DNA of 64,000 nucleotides from Aquipuribacter sp051216895. GTDB lineage: Bacteria > Actinomycetota > Actinomycetes > Actinomycetales > JBBAYJ01. The DNA is taken from NCBI RefSeq assembly GCF_051216895.1, contig NZ_JBPKAO010000001.1, positions 1 to 64,000 on the forward strand, read 5' to 3'. The notes beneath the pieces are model-generated. The model was not told the origin of the DNA. It saw only the letters and a list, made by a program, of their open reading frames with translations, and did not search any database. A program made the position numbers and the translations under genes. Positions 52,444 through 60,944 of this stretch are shown piece after piece (the stretch's first letter is position 1; every line of letters begins with the position of its first letter).

Positions 52444-55170
52444 GTCGGGCTCCGGTGCCACCGTCGGCTCCGGCTCGGGCTCCGGCCCCTCCGGGGTCGG
52501 CGTCGGGGTCGGCGCCGGCTCGGGCTCCGCGGTCCCGGTGACCACAGGAGGCTCGGGCTCCGGCTCCGCCGGGGTCGGCGTCGGGGTCGGCGCCGGCTCG
52601 GGCTCCGCGGTCCCGGTGACCACAGGAGGCTCGGGCTCCGGCTCCGCCGGGGTCGGCGTCGGGGTCGGCGCCGGCTCGGGCTCCGCGGTCCCGGTGACCA
52701 CAGGAGGCTCGGGCTCCGGCTCCGCCGGGGTCGGCGTCGGGGTCGGGGCCGGCTCGGGCTCCGCGGTCACGGTGACCACAGGAGGCTCGGGCTCCGGCTC
52801 CGCCGGGGTCGGCATCGGGGTCAGGGCCGGCTCGGGCTCCGCGGCCACGGTGACCACAGGAGGCTCAGGCTCCGGCTCCGCCGGGGTCGGCATCGGGGTC
52901 AGGGCCGGCTCGGGCTCCGCGGCCACGGTGACCACAGGAGGCTCGGGCTCCGGCTCCGCCTCCTGCTCCGTCTGCTGGGGCACCGGCTCCGGGGACCGCT
53001 CACGGGGCTCCATGTCCACCTGGTCGGGGAACTCGAGCACCTCCTGGCCGTCGAGGGCGCCCGCCATGATGGCGGTCCAGATCCGGGCCGGGTAGGACCC
53101 CCCGGTGACGGTCCGGGTGCCGGGGATCTCGATCGTCTCCGCCTCGCCGTCCTCACCGGTCTGGTACAGCGCGACGGCGGACACCAGCTGCGGGGTGTAG
53201 CCGATGAACCAGGCGGAGCGCGCGTTGCTGCTGGTCCCGGTCTTGCCCGCGACGGGCCGGTCCAGGGCCCGGGCCTCGCGGCCGGAGCCCTGCTCGACGA
53301 CCTGGGTCATCGCGTAGGTGGCGTTGGCCATGACGTCGGCGTCGAACACCTCGGCCCCCGTGGTGTCGGGCTCGAAGAGCACCGAGCCGTTGGGAGCGGT
53401 GACGGAGGCCACGACGTGCCACTCCCGACGCACCCCCTGCGCCGCGAAGGTGGAGAACGCCTGCGCCTGGTCGATGACGCGCGGGGACGCCGACCCGAGC
53501 ACGTTGGACACGAAGTCCTCCAGGCCCACGGTGTTGTCGGGCAACCCGGCGCGGACGGCGACGTCGCGCGTGGCCTCCGCACCCACCTCCTCGTTCAGCT
53601 CGACGTACGCGGTATTGACCGAGTTGGCCGTGGCCTCCACCAGGTCGACCGTCCCGTAGTCCGTGCCGCCGAAGTTGCGGACCGGGGTGTCGCCGTAGCC
53701 GTCGAACCGGCGACCGCTGTTGCCGTTGAACGTCTCCGTCAGCGGGATCCCCGCCTCCAGCGCCGCGACCAGCGTGTACGGCTTGAACGTGGACCCGGCC
53801 TCGGCGATCCCGGCCGTGACCGAGTTCTGCTGCTCGGTGAGGTCCTCCCCGCCGTACATGCCACGGACCGCCCCGGTCGTCGGGTCGATCGTCACCGCGC
53901 CCACGCGCAGCCCCGGGGACAGGGCCTCGCCGCCGGTGTCCTCCTCGTCGGGCATCTCCTCCGCGACCCCGGCCTCGACGGCGTCCTGCACCGCCACGTC
54001 GTAGGTGGTGACGACCTGCAGCCCGCCGGTGTCGATGTCGACGTCGTCGTACCCGAGCTCGACGAGCTCCTGGCGGGCGGCCTGCAGCAGGTAGCCCCGG
54101 GGCCCGGCGTACAGGTCGCCCACCTCGGCCTCGACCGTCTCGGGCAGCTGCATGGCGTCGACCTCGGCCTGGGTCGCGGCCTCGGTGACCACGAGCCCGT
54201 CCAGCACGTAGTCGAAGCGCTCCTGGGCGGCCTCGGGGTCCACGGCCGGGTCGTAGCGGTTCGGCGCCGGGAGCAGCCCCGCCAGCATGGCGGCCTGCTC
54301 GGTCGTGAGGTCGGCGGCGTCGACCCCGAAGTAGTTCTGGGACGCGGCCTGGATGCCGTAGGAGCCGCGGCCGAAGAACACCGTGTTGAGGTAGTCGGTG
54401 AGGATCTGGTCCTTGTCGAGGCGGCGCTCGACCTTGAGCGAGATGAGGATCTCGGTCACCTTGCGCTCGACCGTCTGGTCCGCGGTCAGGAAGTAGTTCT
54501 TGACGTACTGCTGGGTGATGGTCGACCCGCCGCCGGCCGGCTCGCCGATCACGATGCCCCAGGCCGCCCGGGCGATACCGGTCGGGCTGATACCCGGGTT
54601 CTCGTAGAACGTCCGGTCCTCGGCCGCGACGACGGCGTCACGGATGGTGTCGTTGATGTCCGCCGACTCGACGATGGTCCGGTCCTCGGCCGCGACGCCG
54701 GCGCCACGGATGGTGTCGTTGACGTCCGCCGACTCGACGATGGCCCGGCCCTGGGCCACGAACCGGCCCAGCTCGGGCTCGCCGTCGGAGTAGGAGATGG
54801 TGGACGTCGGGGCGAACGCTGCGTCGTTGGGGTCGCGGATCTCGGTGCGGACGGAGGCGAAGGCCGCGACCGCGACCCCGGCCAGCACGAGCACCAGGGC
54901 GGTCACCCCCAGCACCAGGAACGTCCGCCTCAGCCAGCGGCGCCGGGGCTTCGCGGGCCCACCCTTGCCGTTCGGGCCCTTGCCGTTCGGGCCCTTGCCG
55001 TTCGGGCCCTTGCCGCCGGCCCCGGAGCCGGCAGAGGGGAAGGGCGAGGCCTCGCCACGGGCCGCCGACCCCGCCCCGCCGGAGCCCACCGGTCGGGCGG
55101 CAGGACGAGCCCGCCGCCCGGCACCGGGCTGGGAGGGGTCGGGGAAGACGGGGCGATCGGGTCCAGACAT
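52444..55170 (-). CDS. ponA: bifunctional penicillin-binding protein (PBP1/PonA type), 3' end disturbed
   Basis: A membrane-anchored peptidoglycan synthase. A Pro/Gly-rich cytosolic N-terminus with three KGPNG repeats, one helix (about 83-106), a GT51 glycosyltransferase domain (catalytic Glu184 in AAEDRTFYENPG, GGGSTITQQYVKNYF), and a transpeptidase domain with Ser460-T-F-K, S517-V-N and K643-T-G. The GT51 start carries an in-frame 22-residue duplication (144-165 and 166-187). A long Pro/Glu tail of 26-residue repeats follows the catalytic part. The frame runs through the N at 52443 into unrelated codons to 52243; the real end is supplied at 52016. Confidence 0.92.
52550..52939. repeat. five 78-bp tandem repeats encoding a Pro/Glu-rich 26-residue unit
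   Basis: Units start at 52550, 52628, 52706, 52784 and 52862, with a degenerate sixth to the left. Each encodes a variant of PEPEPPVV followed by AEPEPAPTPTPTPAE. The high identity explains the assembly break nearby. Confidence 0.92.
54611..54742. repeat. 66-bp in-frame tandem duplication in the PBP glycosyltransferase domain
   Basis: Copies 54611-54676 and 54677-54742 differ at a few bases. Each encodes a 22-residue unit ending AAEDRT, so the catalytic-motif region is partly doubled. Confidence 0.88.
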
Positions 55171-55238
55171 CGCCGACCAGTATGACCTCGTGGAGTTGGC
55201 GGTCGTGACGACGAGCACCTACTGTGCAGCGGAACGAC

Positions 55239-55253
55239 GTATCGAGCCGATAC
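55239..55253. promoter_or_regulatory. palindrome GTATCG-AGC-CGATAC, candidate PadR operator
   Basis: A perfect 6-3-6 inverted repeat between the divergent ponA and padR genes, within a locally AT-richer patch. PadR proteins bind short dyads near their own gene. Confidence 0.45.
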
Positions 55254-55320
55254 ATCGTGACGCCACCCCGCTCGACGCAGGGACGGCCGCAGGAACACCA
55301 CAGCCCGAGGACGGAGACCG

Positions 55321-55878
55321 GTGCCCCGACGTACCGACGTCATCGAGCTCGCCGTCCTCGGCGTCCTCGAGGACGCCCCGATGCACGGCTACCACCTGCG
55401 CAAGCACGTGACGGCCCTGCTGGGGCCGTGGCGCGCCGCCTTGAGCTTCGGCACGCTCTACCCGACGTTGCGTCGGTTGCAGTCGGGTGGCTTCGTCCGC
55501 GCCGAGGGCGCTCCGGTGGCCTCGACGACCAAGGTCGTCTACCAGGTGACCGAGGACGGCCGGGCCCGGTTCCGGGAGCTGCTGGCCCACCCGGGGGCGG
55601 CCCTGTCCGACGACGACGCGTTCGGCGTCCGGTTCGCGTTCTTCGCGCGGCTGGCCCCGGCGGACCGGGTGCGGGTGCTCGAGCAGCGCCGCGCCCGGCT
55701 GCTCGATCGGCTCGACCACGCCCAGGGGCGGGACTGCGCGGACCCCGCGGAGTCCCGTGACCCCTACCGCCGCGCCTGGGCGCAGCGGGGCGTGGCCTCG
55801 GTCGAGGCCGAGCTGCACTGGACCGACGCCCGCCTGGCCGCCGAGCGGTCGGGCGTGGACAGCCCCTCCACGGGGTAG
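55321..55878 (+). CDS. PadR-family transcriptional regulator
   Basis: A 185-residue regulator with a PadR winged helix (LAVLGVLEDAPMHGYHLRKH, SFGTLYPTLRRLQSGGFV, YQVTEDGRARFREL) and a helical C-terminal dimerisation domain. It is the counterpart of Rv0047c, which precedes ino1 in Mycobacterium; control of inositol/mycothiol precursor synthesis is inferred. GTG start. It diverges from ponA and precedes ino1 by about 94 bases. Confidence 0.93.
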   Translation: MPRRTDVIELAVLGVLEDAPMHGYHLRKHVTALLGPWRAALSFGTLYPTLRRLQSGGFVRAEGAPVASTTKVVYQVTEDGRARFRELLAHPGAALSDDDAFGVRFAFFARLAPADRVRVLEQRRARLLDRLDHAQGRDCADPAESRDPYRRAWAQRGVASVEAELHWTDARLAAERSGVDSPSTG

Positions 55879-55972
55879 CAGCCAGCACCACCGCAACCGC
55901 ACCACCCGAACCGCACCAGCACGCGCACCATCCCCACGACCGGGCCGTCCGGTCACGAACAGGAGACAACGC

Positions 55973-57043
55973 ATGGGTTCCATCCGTCTCGCCGTCGTCG
56001 GCGTCGGCAACTGCGCCGCCTCGCTCGTCCAGGGCGTCCACTACTACGCGGACGCCACGCCGGACACCGAGGTCCCCGGCCTGATGCACGTCGAGTTCGG
56101 CCAGTACCACGTGCGCGACATCGAGTTCGTCGCCGCCTTCGACGTCGACGCCAAGAAGGTCGGCTTCGACCTGTCCGAGGCCATCAAGGCCAGTGAGAAC
56201 AACACCATCACCATCTGCGACGTGCCGCCGCTCGGCGTCGCCGTGCAGCGCGGCCCGACCCTGGACGGCCTCGGCAAGTACTACCGGGAGACCATCGAGG
56301 AGTCCGACGCCGAGCCGGTCGACGTGGTCGCCGCCCTGCGCGCGGCCAAGGCCGACGTCCTGGTCTGCTACCTGCCCGTCGGGTCCGAGGACGCCGCGAA
56401 GTTCTACGCCCAGTGCGCCATCGACGCCGGCGTGGCCTTCGTCAACGCGCTGCCGGTGTTCATCGCCTCCGACCCGGTCTGGGCCGCGAAGTTCACCGAG
56501 GCCGGCGTCCCGGTCGTGGGCGACGACATCAAGAGCCAGGTGGGCGCCACCATCACCCACCGGGTCCTGGCGCGGCTGTTCCAGGAGCGCGGCGTGGTGC
56601 TGGACCGCACCTACCAGCTCAACGTGGGCGGCAACATGGACTTCAAGAACATGCTCGAGCGGGACCGGCTGTACTCCAAGAAGGTCTCCAAGACGCAGGC
56701 CGTCACCAGCAACGTCGACCACGACCTGGGTGCGCGCAACGTCCACATCGGGCCGAGCGACTACGTGCAGTGGCTCGACGACCGCAAGTGGGCCTACGTC
56801 CGGCTCGAGGGCCGCGCCTTCGGCGACGTGCCCCTGAACCTGGAGTACAAGCTCGAGGTCTGGGACTCGCCGAACTCGGCGGGCGTGATCATCGACGCCG
56901 TCCGTGCGGCCAAGATCGCCGCCGACCGCGGCCAGGGCGGGCCCGTCATCGCGGCCAGCACGTACTTCATGAAGTCCCCGCCCGAGCAGAACCCCGACGA
57001 CATCGGGCGCACCATGCTCGAGGCGTTCATCCGCGGCGAGTGA
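55973..57043 (+). CDS. ino1: inositol-3-phosphate synthase
   Basis: A 356-residue NAD-dependent synthase that converts glucose 6-phosphate to 1D-myo-inositol 3-phosphate, feeding phosphatidylinositol and mycothiol. The N-terminal LAVVGVGNCAASLVQGVHYY is the Rossmann start; GDDIKSQVGATITHR, LNVGGNMDFKNML and NSAGVIIDAVRAAKIA are catalytic-domain blocks of the actinobacterial/archaeal short form. aggag precedes ATG 55973. It agrees with the mycothiol-dependent MscR gene elsewhere in the window. The GtrA gene starts by GTGA overlap at its stop. Confidence 0.97.
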   Translation: MGSIRLAVVGVGNCAASLVQGVHYYADATPDTEVPGLMHVEFGQYHVRDIEFVAAFDVDAKKVGFDLSEAIKASENNTITICDVPPLGVAVQRGPTLDGLGKYYRETIEESDAEPVDVVAALRAAKADVLVCYLPVGSEDAAKFYAQCAIDAGVAFVNALPVFIASDPVWAAKFTEAGVPVVGDDIKSQVGATITHRVLARLFQERGVVLDRTYQLNVGGNMDFKNMLERDRLYSKKVSKTQAVTSNVDHDLGARNVHIGPSDYVQWLDDRKWAYVRLEGRAFGDVPLNLEYKLEVWDSPNSAGVIIDAVRAAKIAADRGQGGPVIAASTYFMKSPPEQNPDDIGRTMLEAFIRGE

Positions 57044-57543
57044 CACCTCCGGTCGGCCGGGAGCCCCGCACGGGCTCCCGGCTGTCCCGGGTCTACGAGC
57101 ACTCGCTGACCCGGTTCCTGGCCTTCAGCGCGGTCGGTCTGACCTTCGACCTGACCGTGCTCCTGCTGCTCGACCGGTTCACGTCGCTGCCGTACCAGGC
57201 CAGCGTGACCATCGCCTTCGTCCTGACGTACGCGCTCAACTTCGTGCTCAACCGCTGGTTCGCCTTCGACGCCGCCCACGGTCGGGTCGCCGGGCAGCTG
57301 GGGCGGTTCCTGCCGCAGGTCACCGCCGACTACCTCCTGGTCGTGTTCGGCGTCACGCTGCTCGTCGAGCTCGGGGTGCCGCTGCTGCCGGCACGGGTGC
57401 TGTCGGCGTTCACCAACGCCGTCCTCAACTACTGCGCCTACCGCTGGTGGACCTTCCGCGACGGCGGGGCGGGCGGCGGGGTGCCCGGCCGCGGCCACCA
57501 CGACGAGCACGAGCACGACCAGCAGCGGACGTCCTCGGCGTGA
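57040..57543 (+). CDS. GtrA-family membrane protein
   Basis: A 167-residue protein with four helices: FLAFSAVGLTFDLTVLLLL, VTIAFVLTYALNFVLNRWFAF, YLLVVFGVTLLVEL and a last one ending FTNAVLNYCAYRWWTF. The RWFAF and RWWTF ends are GtrA hallmarks. GtrA proteins are proposed to flip polyprenyl-linked sugars for envelope glycosylation. A His/Glu-rich tail (HHDEHEHDQQ) is unusual. GTG start overlaps ino1 stop; the MFS gene overlaps its stop, so all three are one unit. Confidence 0.88.
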   Translation: MTPPVGREPRTGSRLSRVYEHSLTRFLAFSAVGLTFDLTVLLLLDRFTSLPYQASVTIAFVLTYALNFVLNRWFAFDAAHGRVAGQLGRFLPQVTADYLLVVFGVTLLVELGVPLLPARVLSAFTNAVLNYCAYRWWTFRDGGAGGGVPGRGHHDEHEHDQQRTSSA

Positions 57544-58913
57544 GCCGACCGGCCCGTACGGGTGGCTTCACCGAGGTCCTGCGCTCCGCGCGCTACCGAC
57601 GGCTGCTGTCCGTGCGGCTGGCCAGCCAGCTCGGCGACGGCGCGTTCCAGGCCGGTCTGGCCAGCTTCGTCCTGTTCAACCCGACCGACGCCCCCACCGC
57701 GCCGCTGGTGGCCGGGGCGTTGTCGGTGGCCGTGCTGCCCTTCACGGTCGTCGGCCCGTTCGCGGGCGTGCTGCTGGACCGGTGGTCGCGCCAACGGGTG
57801 CTGCTGGTCAGCAACCTGGTCCGGGTGGTCCTGGTCGCGCTGGTCGCCGCGGTCGTCCTGGTCGGCGGCGGCCGGCTGGACGGGGGGGTCCTGGTCGCCC
57901 TGTACGTGCTGGTCCTGGCGACCCTCACGGTCAACCGGTTCCTGCTGGCGGGGCTGGGCGCGTCGCTGCCCAAGACCGTCGAGGCCCGGTTGCTGGTGCC
58001 GGCCAACGCCATCACCCCGACCCTGGGCACGGGCGCGTTCGGCACCGGGTTCGGCCTCGGCCTGCTGCTGCGCCTGCTGGCGGGGCCGGGGGCCGGCACC
58101 GACGCGGCGATCCTGCTGCTGGCCGGGGGCCTGTTCCTGACCGCGGCCCTGCTGACGCTGCGGATCGCCCACCGCGCCCTGGGCCCGGACGAGCGCACGG
58201 CCGCGAGCACCGCCCAGGCCGTGGTCGCCGTCCTGCACGGGCTGCGCGAGGGCGCGGTGCACGTGTGGCGGCAGCCGGCCGCCCGTAACGCGATCGGGGT
58301 CATCGGTGCCCACCGGTTCGCGTTCGGGCTGTCGACGATCGCGACGTTCCTGCTGGCTCGCGGCTACCTGTCCGACGACGTCGACGTGGGTCTGGGCATC
58401 CTCGGCCTCGCCGGCGGGGCAGCCGCGGTCGGTGCGCTGCTCGCCGCCGCGATCACGCCGACCGTGGCGGCCCGGCTGGCTGCGCTGCCCGACCCGCACC
58501 GCCTGGGCCTGCGCGGGCTGGACGCGTGGGTCGCGCTGGCCCTGCTCGTCGCGTTCGCGGTCGAGGCCCTCTTCACGCTGGGGGTGGCCGTCTGGTCGCT
58601 GACCGCCGGCGCGCTGGTCCTCGGCCTGTGCGGGCAGGTCGTCAAGATCGCGGCGGACACCCACGTCCAGACCGCGGTCCTGGAGTCCGTCCGCGGGCGC
58701 GCGTTCGCGTTCTACGACGTGGTCTTCAACGCCGCGTTCATCCTGGCGGCGGCGCTCGGGGCCCTCGTCATCCCCGACGACGGGTACTCCAGACCCCTCT
58801 ACGCGTTCATCGCCGTGCTCTACCTGGCCACCGGCCTGGCCTACGTCCGCTCGTCCCGCCGCGCTGCCCCGGACCCCGACGGGGCGCCCCGGCGCGTCGC
58901 CCGGCAGGGCTGA
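57540..58913 (+). CDS. MFS transporter
   Basis: A 457-residue major facilitator with twelve probable helices. RYRRLLSVRLASQLGDGAFQAGLASF is the typical N-terminal helix of the DHA3/enterobactin-exporter-like group (stated in part), with the loop LLDRWSRQRVLL between helices 2 and 3. Probably an exporter. GTG 57540 overlaps the GtrA stop (GTGA). Its 3' end lies in a short tandem-repeat patch. Confidence 0.88.
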   Translation: MSRPARTGGFTEVLRSARYRRLLSVRLASQLGDGAFQAGLASFVLFNPTDAPTAPLVAGALSVAVLPFTVVGPFAGVLLDRWSRQRVLLVSNLVRVVLVALVAAVVLVGGGRLDGGVLVALYVLVLATLTVNRFLLAGLGASLPKTVEARLLVPANAITPTLGTGAFGTGFGLGLLLRLLAGPGAGTDAAILLLAGGLFLTAALLTLRIAHRALGPDERTAASTAQAVVAVLHGLREGAVHVWRQPAARNAIGVIGAHRFAFGLSTIATFLLARGYLSDDVDVGLGILGLAGGAAAVGALLAAAITPTVAARLAALPDPHRLGLRGLDAWVALALLVAFAVEALFTLGVAVWSLTAGALVLGLCGQVVKIAADTHVQTAVLESVRGRAFAFYDVVFNAAFILAAALGALVIPDDGYSRPLYAFIAVLYLATGLAYVRSSRRAAPDPDGAPRRVARQG

Positions 58914-58951
58914 CCCGGGCTGACCCGGCAGGGCTGACCCGGCAGGGCCCG
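58899..58951. repeat. tandem repeats of a 14-bp unit
   Basis: CCCGGCAGGGCTGA occurs at 58899-58912 and 58923-58936, with a shortened copy between (58913-58922) and a partial one after. It spans the MFS stop codon and the gap before the convergent cca gene. Confidence 0.75.
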
Positions 58952-58953
58952 GT

Positions 58954-60441
58954 TCACCCGGTCGACGACTCCGGCTGCTCGGCCCACCAGCGCCGCAGCT
59001 CCGCCTCGGCGGCGTCGGCGTCCAGCGGACCGGTGTCCAGCCGGACCGCCAGCATGTGCCGGTAGGCGCGCCCGACGACCGGTCCCGGCGCCAGGCCGAG
59101 CAGCGCCATGATCGCCGTCCCGTCCAGGTCCGGCCGCACCGCCTGGAGCTGCTCCTGCTCCTGGATGACGTCGATCCGCCGCTCCAGGTCGTCGTAGGCC
59201 AACCGCAGCCGTTGCGCCTTGCGGGCGTTGCGGGTCGTGGAGTCCGACCGCGTCAGCCGGTGCAGCCGCGACAGCAGCGGACCGGCGTCGGTGACGTAGC
59301 GGCGCACCGCGGAGTCCGTCCACGCGCCCTCGCCGTAGCCGTGGAAGCGCAGGTGCAGCTCCACGAGCCGCGCCACGTCCTTGACGGTCTGCCGGTCGAA
59401 GCGCAGGGCCTTGAGCCGCTTGGAGGTCAGCTTGGCCCCCACCACCTCGTGGTGGTGGAAGCTCACGCCGCCGCCGGGCTCGAAACGCCGCGTGGCCGGC
59501 TTGCCCACGTCGTGCATCAGGGCGGCCAGCCGCAGCACCAGGTCCGGGCCGGGAACGGCGGCGTCCGGGTCGCGGTGGTCGTCCTCCAGGGCGATCGCCT
59601 GCTCCAGGACGGTCAGCGTGTGCTCGTAGACGTCCTTGTGCCGGTGGTGCTCGTCGACCTCCAGGCGCAGCGCCGGCAGCTCGGGCAGGACGTGGTCGGC
59701 CAGACCGGTGTCCACCAGCAGCCGCAGGCCGGCGCGGGGGTCACGGCCGAGCAGCAGCTTCACCAGCTCGTCCCGCACCCGCTCGGCGGACACGATCGAG
59801 ATGCTGGCGGCCATGTCGCGCATCGCGGCCAGGGCGGCCTCGTCCGGCGACATCCCCAGCTGCGAGGCGAACCGGGCGGCCCGCATCATCCGCAGCGGGT
59901 CGTCGCCGAAGCTGCGGGCGCTGGTGCCGGGGGTGCGCAGCCGTCGGGCCACCAGGTCGTCGGTGCCGCCGAACGGGTCGACGAAATGCAGCTCCGGCAG
60001 CCGGACGGCCATGGCGTTGACGGTGAAGTCCCGACGCTCCAGGTCGTCGACCAGGGACCGCCCGAACACCACGACGGGCTTGCGGGTCTCCCCGTCGTAG
60101 GCGTCGGTGCGGTACGTCGTGATCTCGACGACCTGCTCGCCCTTGCGGGCGCCGATCGTGCCGAAGTCACGGCCCATGTCCCAGGTCGCGTCGGCCCAGC
60201 CGGCGAGCGCCGCCTCGATCTGCTCGGGGCGGGCGTCGGTGGTGAAGTCCAGGTCCGGTGAGACCCGGCCGAGGAACGCGTCGCGGACGGGGCCCCCCAC
60301 CAGCGCCAGCTCGTGGCCGGCGTCGACGAAGCGGCGACCGAGCTCGTCGGTCAGCGGGGCGAGACCCGACAGCGCCTTGGTGGCGCGGCGCAGGGCGGCG
60401 GAACGGTCTTCGGGCACGACGGTCAAGGGTGCCACGGCCAC
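58954..60441 (-). CDS. cca: CCA tRNA nucleotidyltransferase
   Basis: A 495-residue class II enzyme that builds or repairs the tRNA 3' CCA end. The polymerase head has LVGGPVRDAFLGR, metal ligands in SPDLDFTTDARPEQ, and RRDFTVNAMAV; a neck domain follows with GDDPLRMMRAARFASQLG; an HD domain has LAALMHDVGKPATR and the His-rich VSFHHHEVVGA. It is the positional counterpart of pcnA next to a NUDIX gene and murJ in Mycobacterium. It diverges from the NUDIX gene. Confidence 0.96.
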   Translation of the reverse strand: MAVAPLTVVPEDRSAALRRATKALSGLAPLTDELGRRFVDAGHELALVGGPVRDAFLGRVSPDLDFTTDARPEQIEAALAGWADATWDMGRDFGTIGARKGEQVVEITTYRTDAYDGETRKPVVVFGRSLVDDLERRDFTVNAMAVRLPELHFVDPFGGTDDLVARRLRTPGTSARSFGDDPLRMMRAARFASQLGMSPDEAALAAMRDMAASISIVSAERVRDELVKLLLGRDPRAGLRLLVDTGLADHVLPELPALRLEVDEHHRHKDVYEHTLTVLEQAIALEDDHRDPDAAVPGPDLVLRLAALMHDVGKPATRRFEPGGGVSFHHHEVVGAKLTSKRLKALRFDRQTVKDVARLVELHLRFHGYGEGAWTDSAVRRYVTDAGPLLSRLHRLTRSDSTTRNARKAQRLRLAYDDLERRIDVIQEQEQLQAVRPDLDGTAIMALLGLAPGPVVGRAYRHMLAVRLDTGPLDADAAEAELRRWWAEQPESSTG

Positions 60442-60455
60442 GGAGGTGCTCGCCG

Positions 60456-60461
60456 TACCCT
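60456..60461 (+). promoter_or_regulatory. -10 element TACCCT of a leaderless transcript
   Basis: TACCCT lies six bases before ATG 60468 of the NUDIX gene; no ribosome site is at the proper distance. Confidence 0.5.
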
Positions 60462-60467
60462 GGTGCG

Positions 60468-60944
60468 ATGACCCCGCCCCCCACCAGGACCGAGGTGTCC
60501 TCCGGTGGGCTGGTGGTCGACATGGCGTCCGACCCGATGCGCGTCGCCGTGATCTGCCGCCGCAACCGGTCGGGCCGCCTGGAGTGGTGCCTGCCGAAGG
60601 GCCACCTCGAGGGCGTGGAGACCCCCGAGGAGGCCGCGGTCCGCGAGATCGCCGAGGAGACCGGCATCGACGGCCGCGTCCTGGACTCGTTGGGGGCCAT
60701 CGACTACTGGTTCTTCGCCGACGGCCACCGCATCCACAAGACCGTCCACCTGTTCCTGCTCCAGGCCACCGGCGGTCGGATCACGGTGGACAACGACCCG
60801 GACCAGGAGGCGATCGACGCCGCCTGGGTCGGTCTGGACGTGCTCGAGGAGCGGCTGGCGTTCCCCAACGAGCGCAAGGCCGTCCGGGCCGCGCTCGCGC
60901 TGCTCGACCGCTCCGACGCCCGTCGCGCGGACGGCAGCGGGTGA
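60468..60944 (+). CDS. NUDIX hydrolase
   Basis: A 158-residue NUDIX protein; the signature is GHLEGVETPEEAAVREIAEE followed by TGI, with all Glu ligands kept. It hydrolyses a nucleoside diphosphate derivative in the cytosol. ATG 60468 is chosen by its leaderless-type promoter and family start. murJ starts by GTGA overlap at its stop. Counterpart of Rv3908. Confidence 0.93.
   Translation: MTPPPTRTEVSSGGLVVDMASDPMRVAVICRRNRSGRLEWCLPKGHLEGVETPEEAAVREIAEETGIDGRVLDSLGAIDYWFFADGHRIHKTVHLFLLQATGGRITVDNDPDQEAIDAAWVGLDVLEERLAFPNERKAVRAALALLDRSDARRADGSG

Noticed and set aside
52016..53122. A second penicillin-binding protein gene or true segmental duplication
   Set aside because: The exact 199-base identity ending at an N and the complementary content of both sides point to overlapping contig ends.
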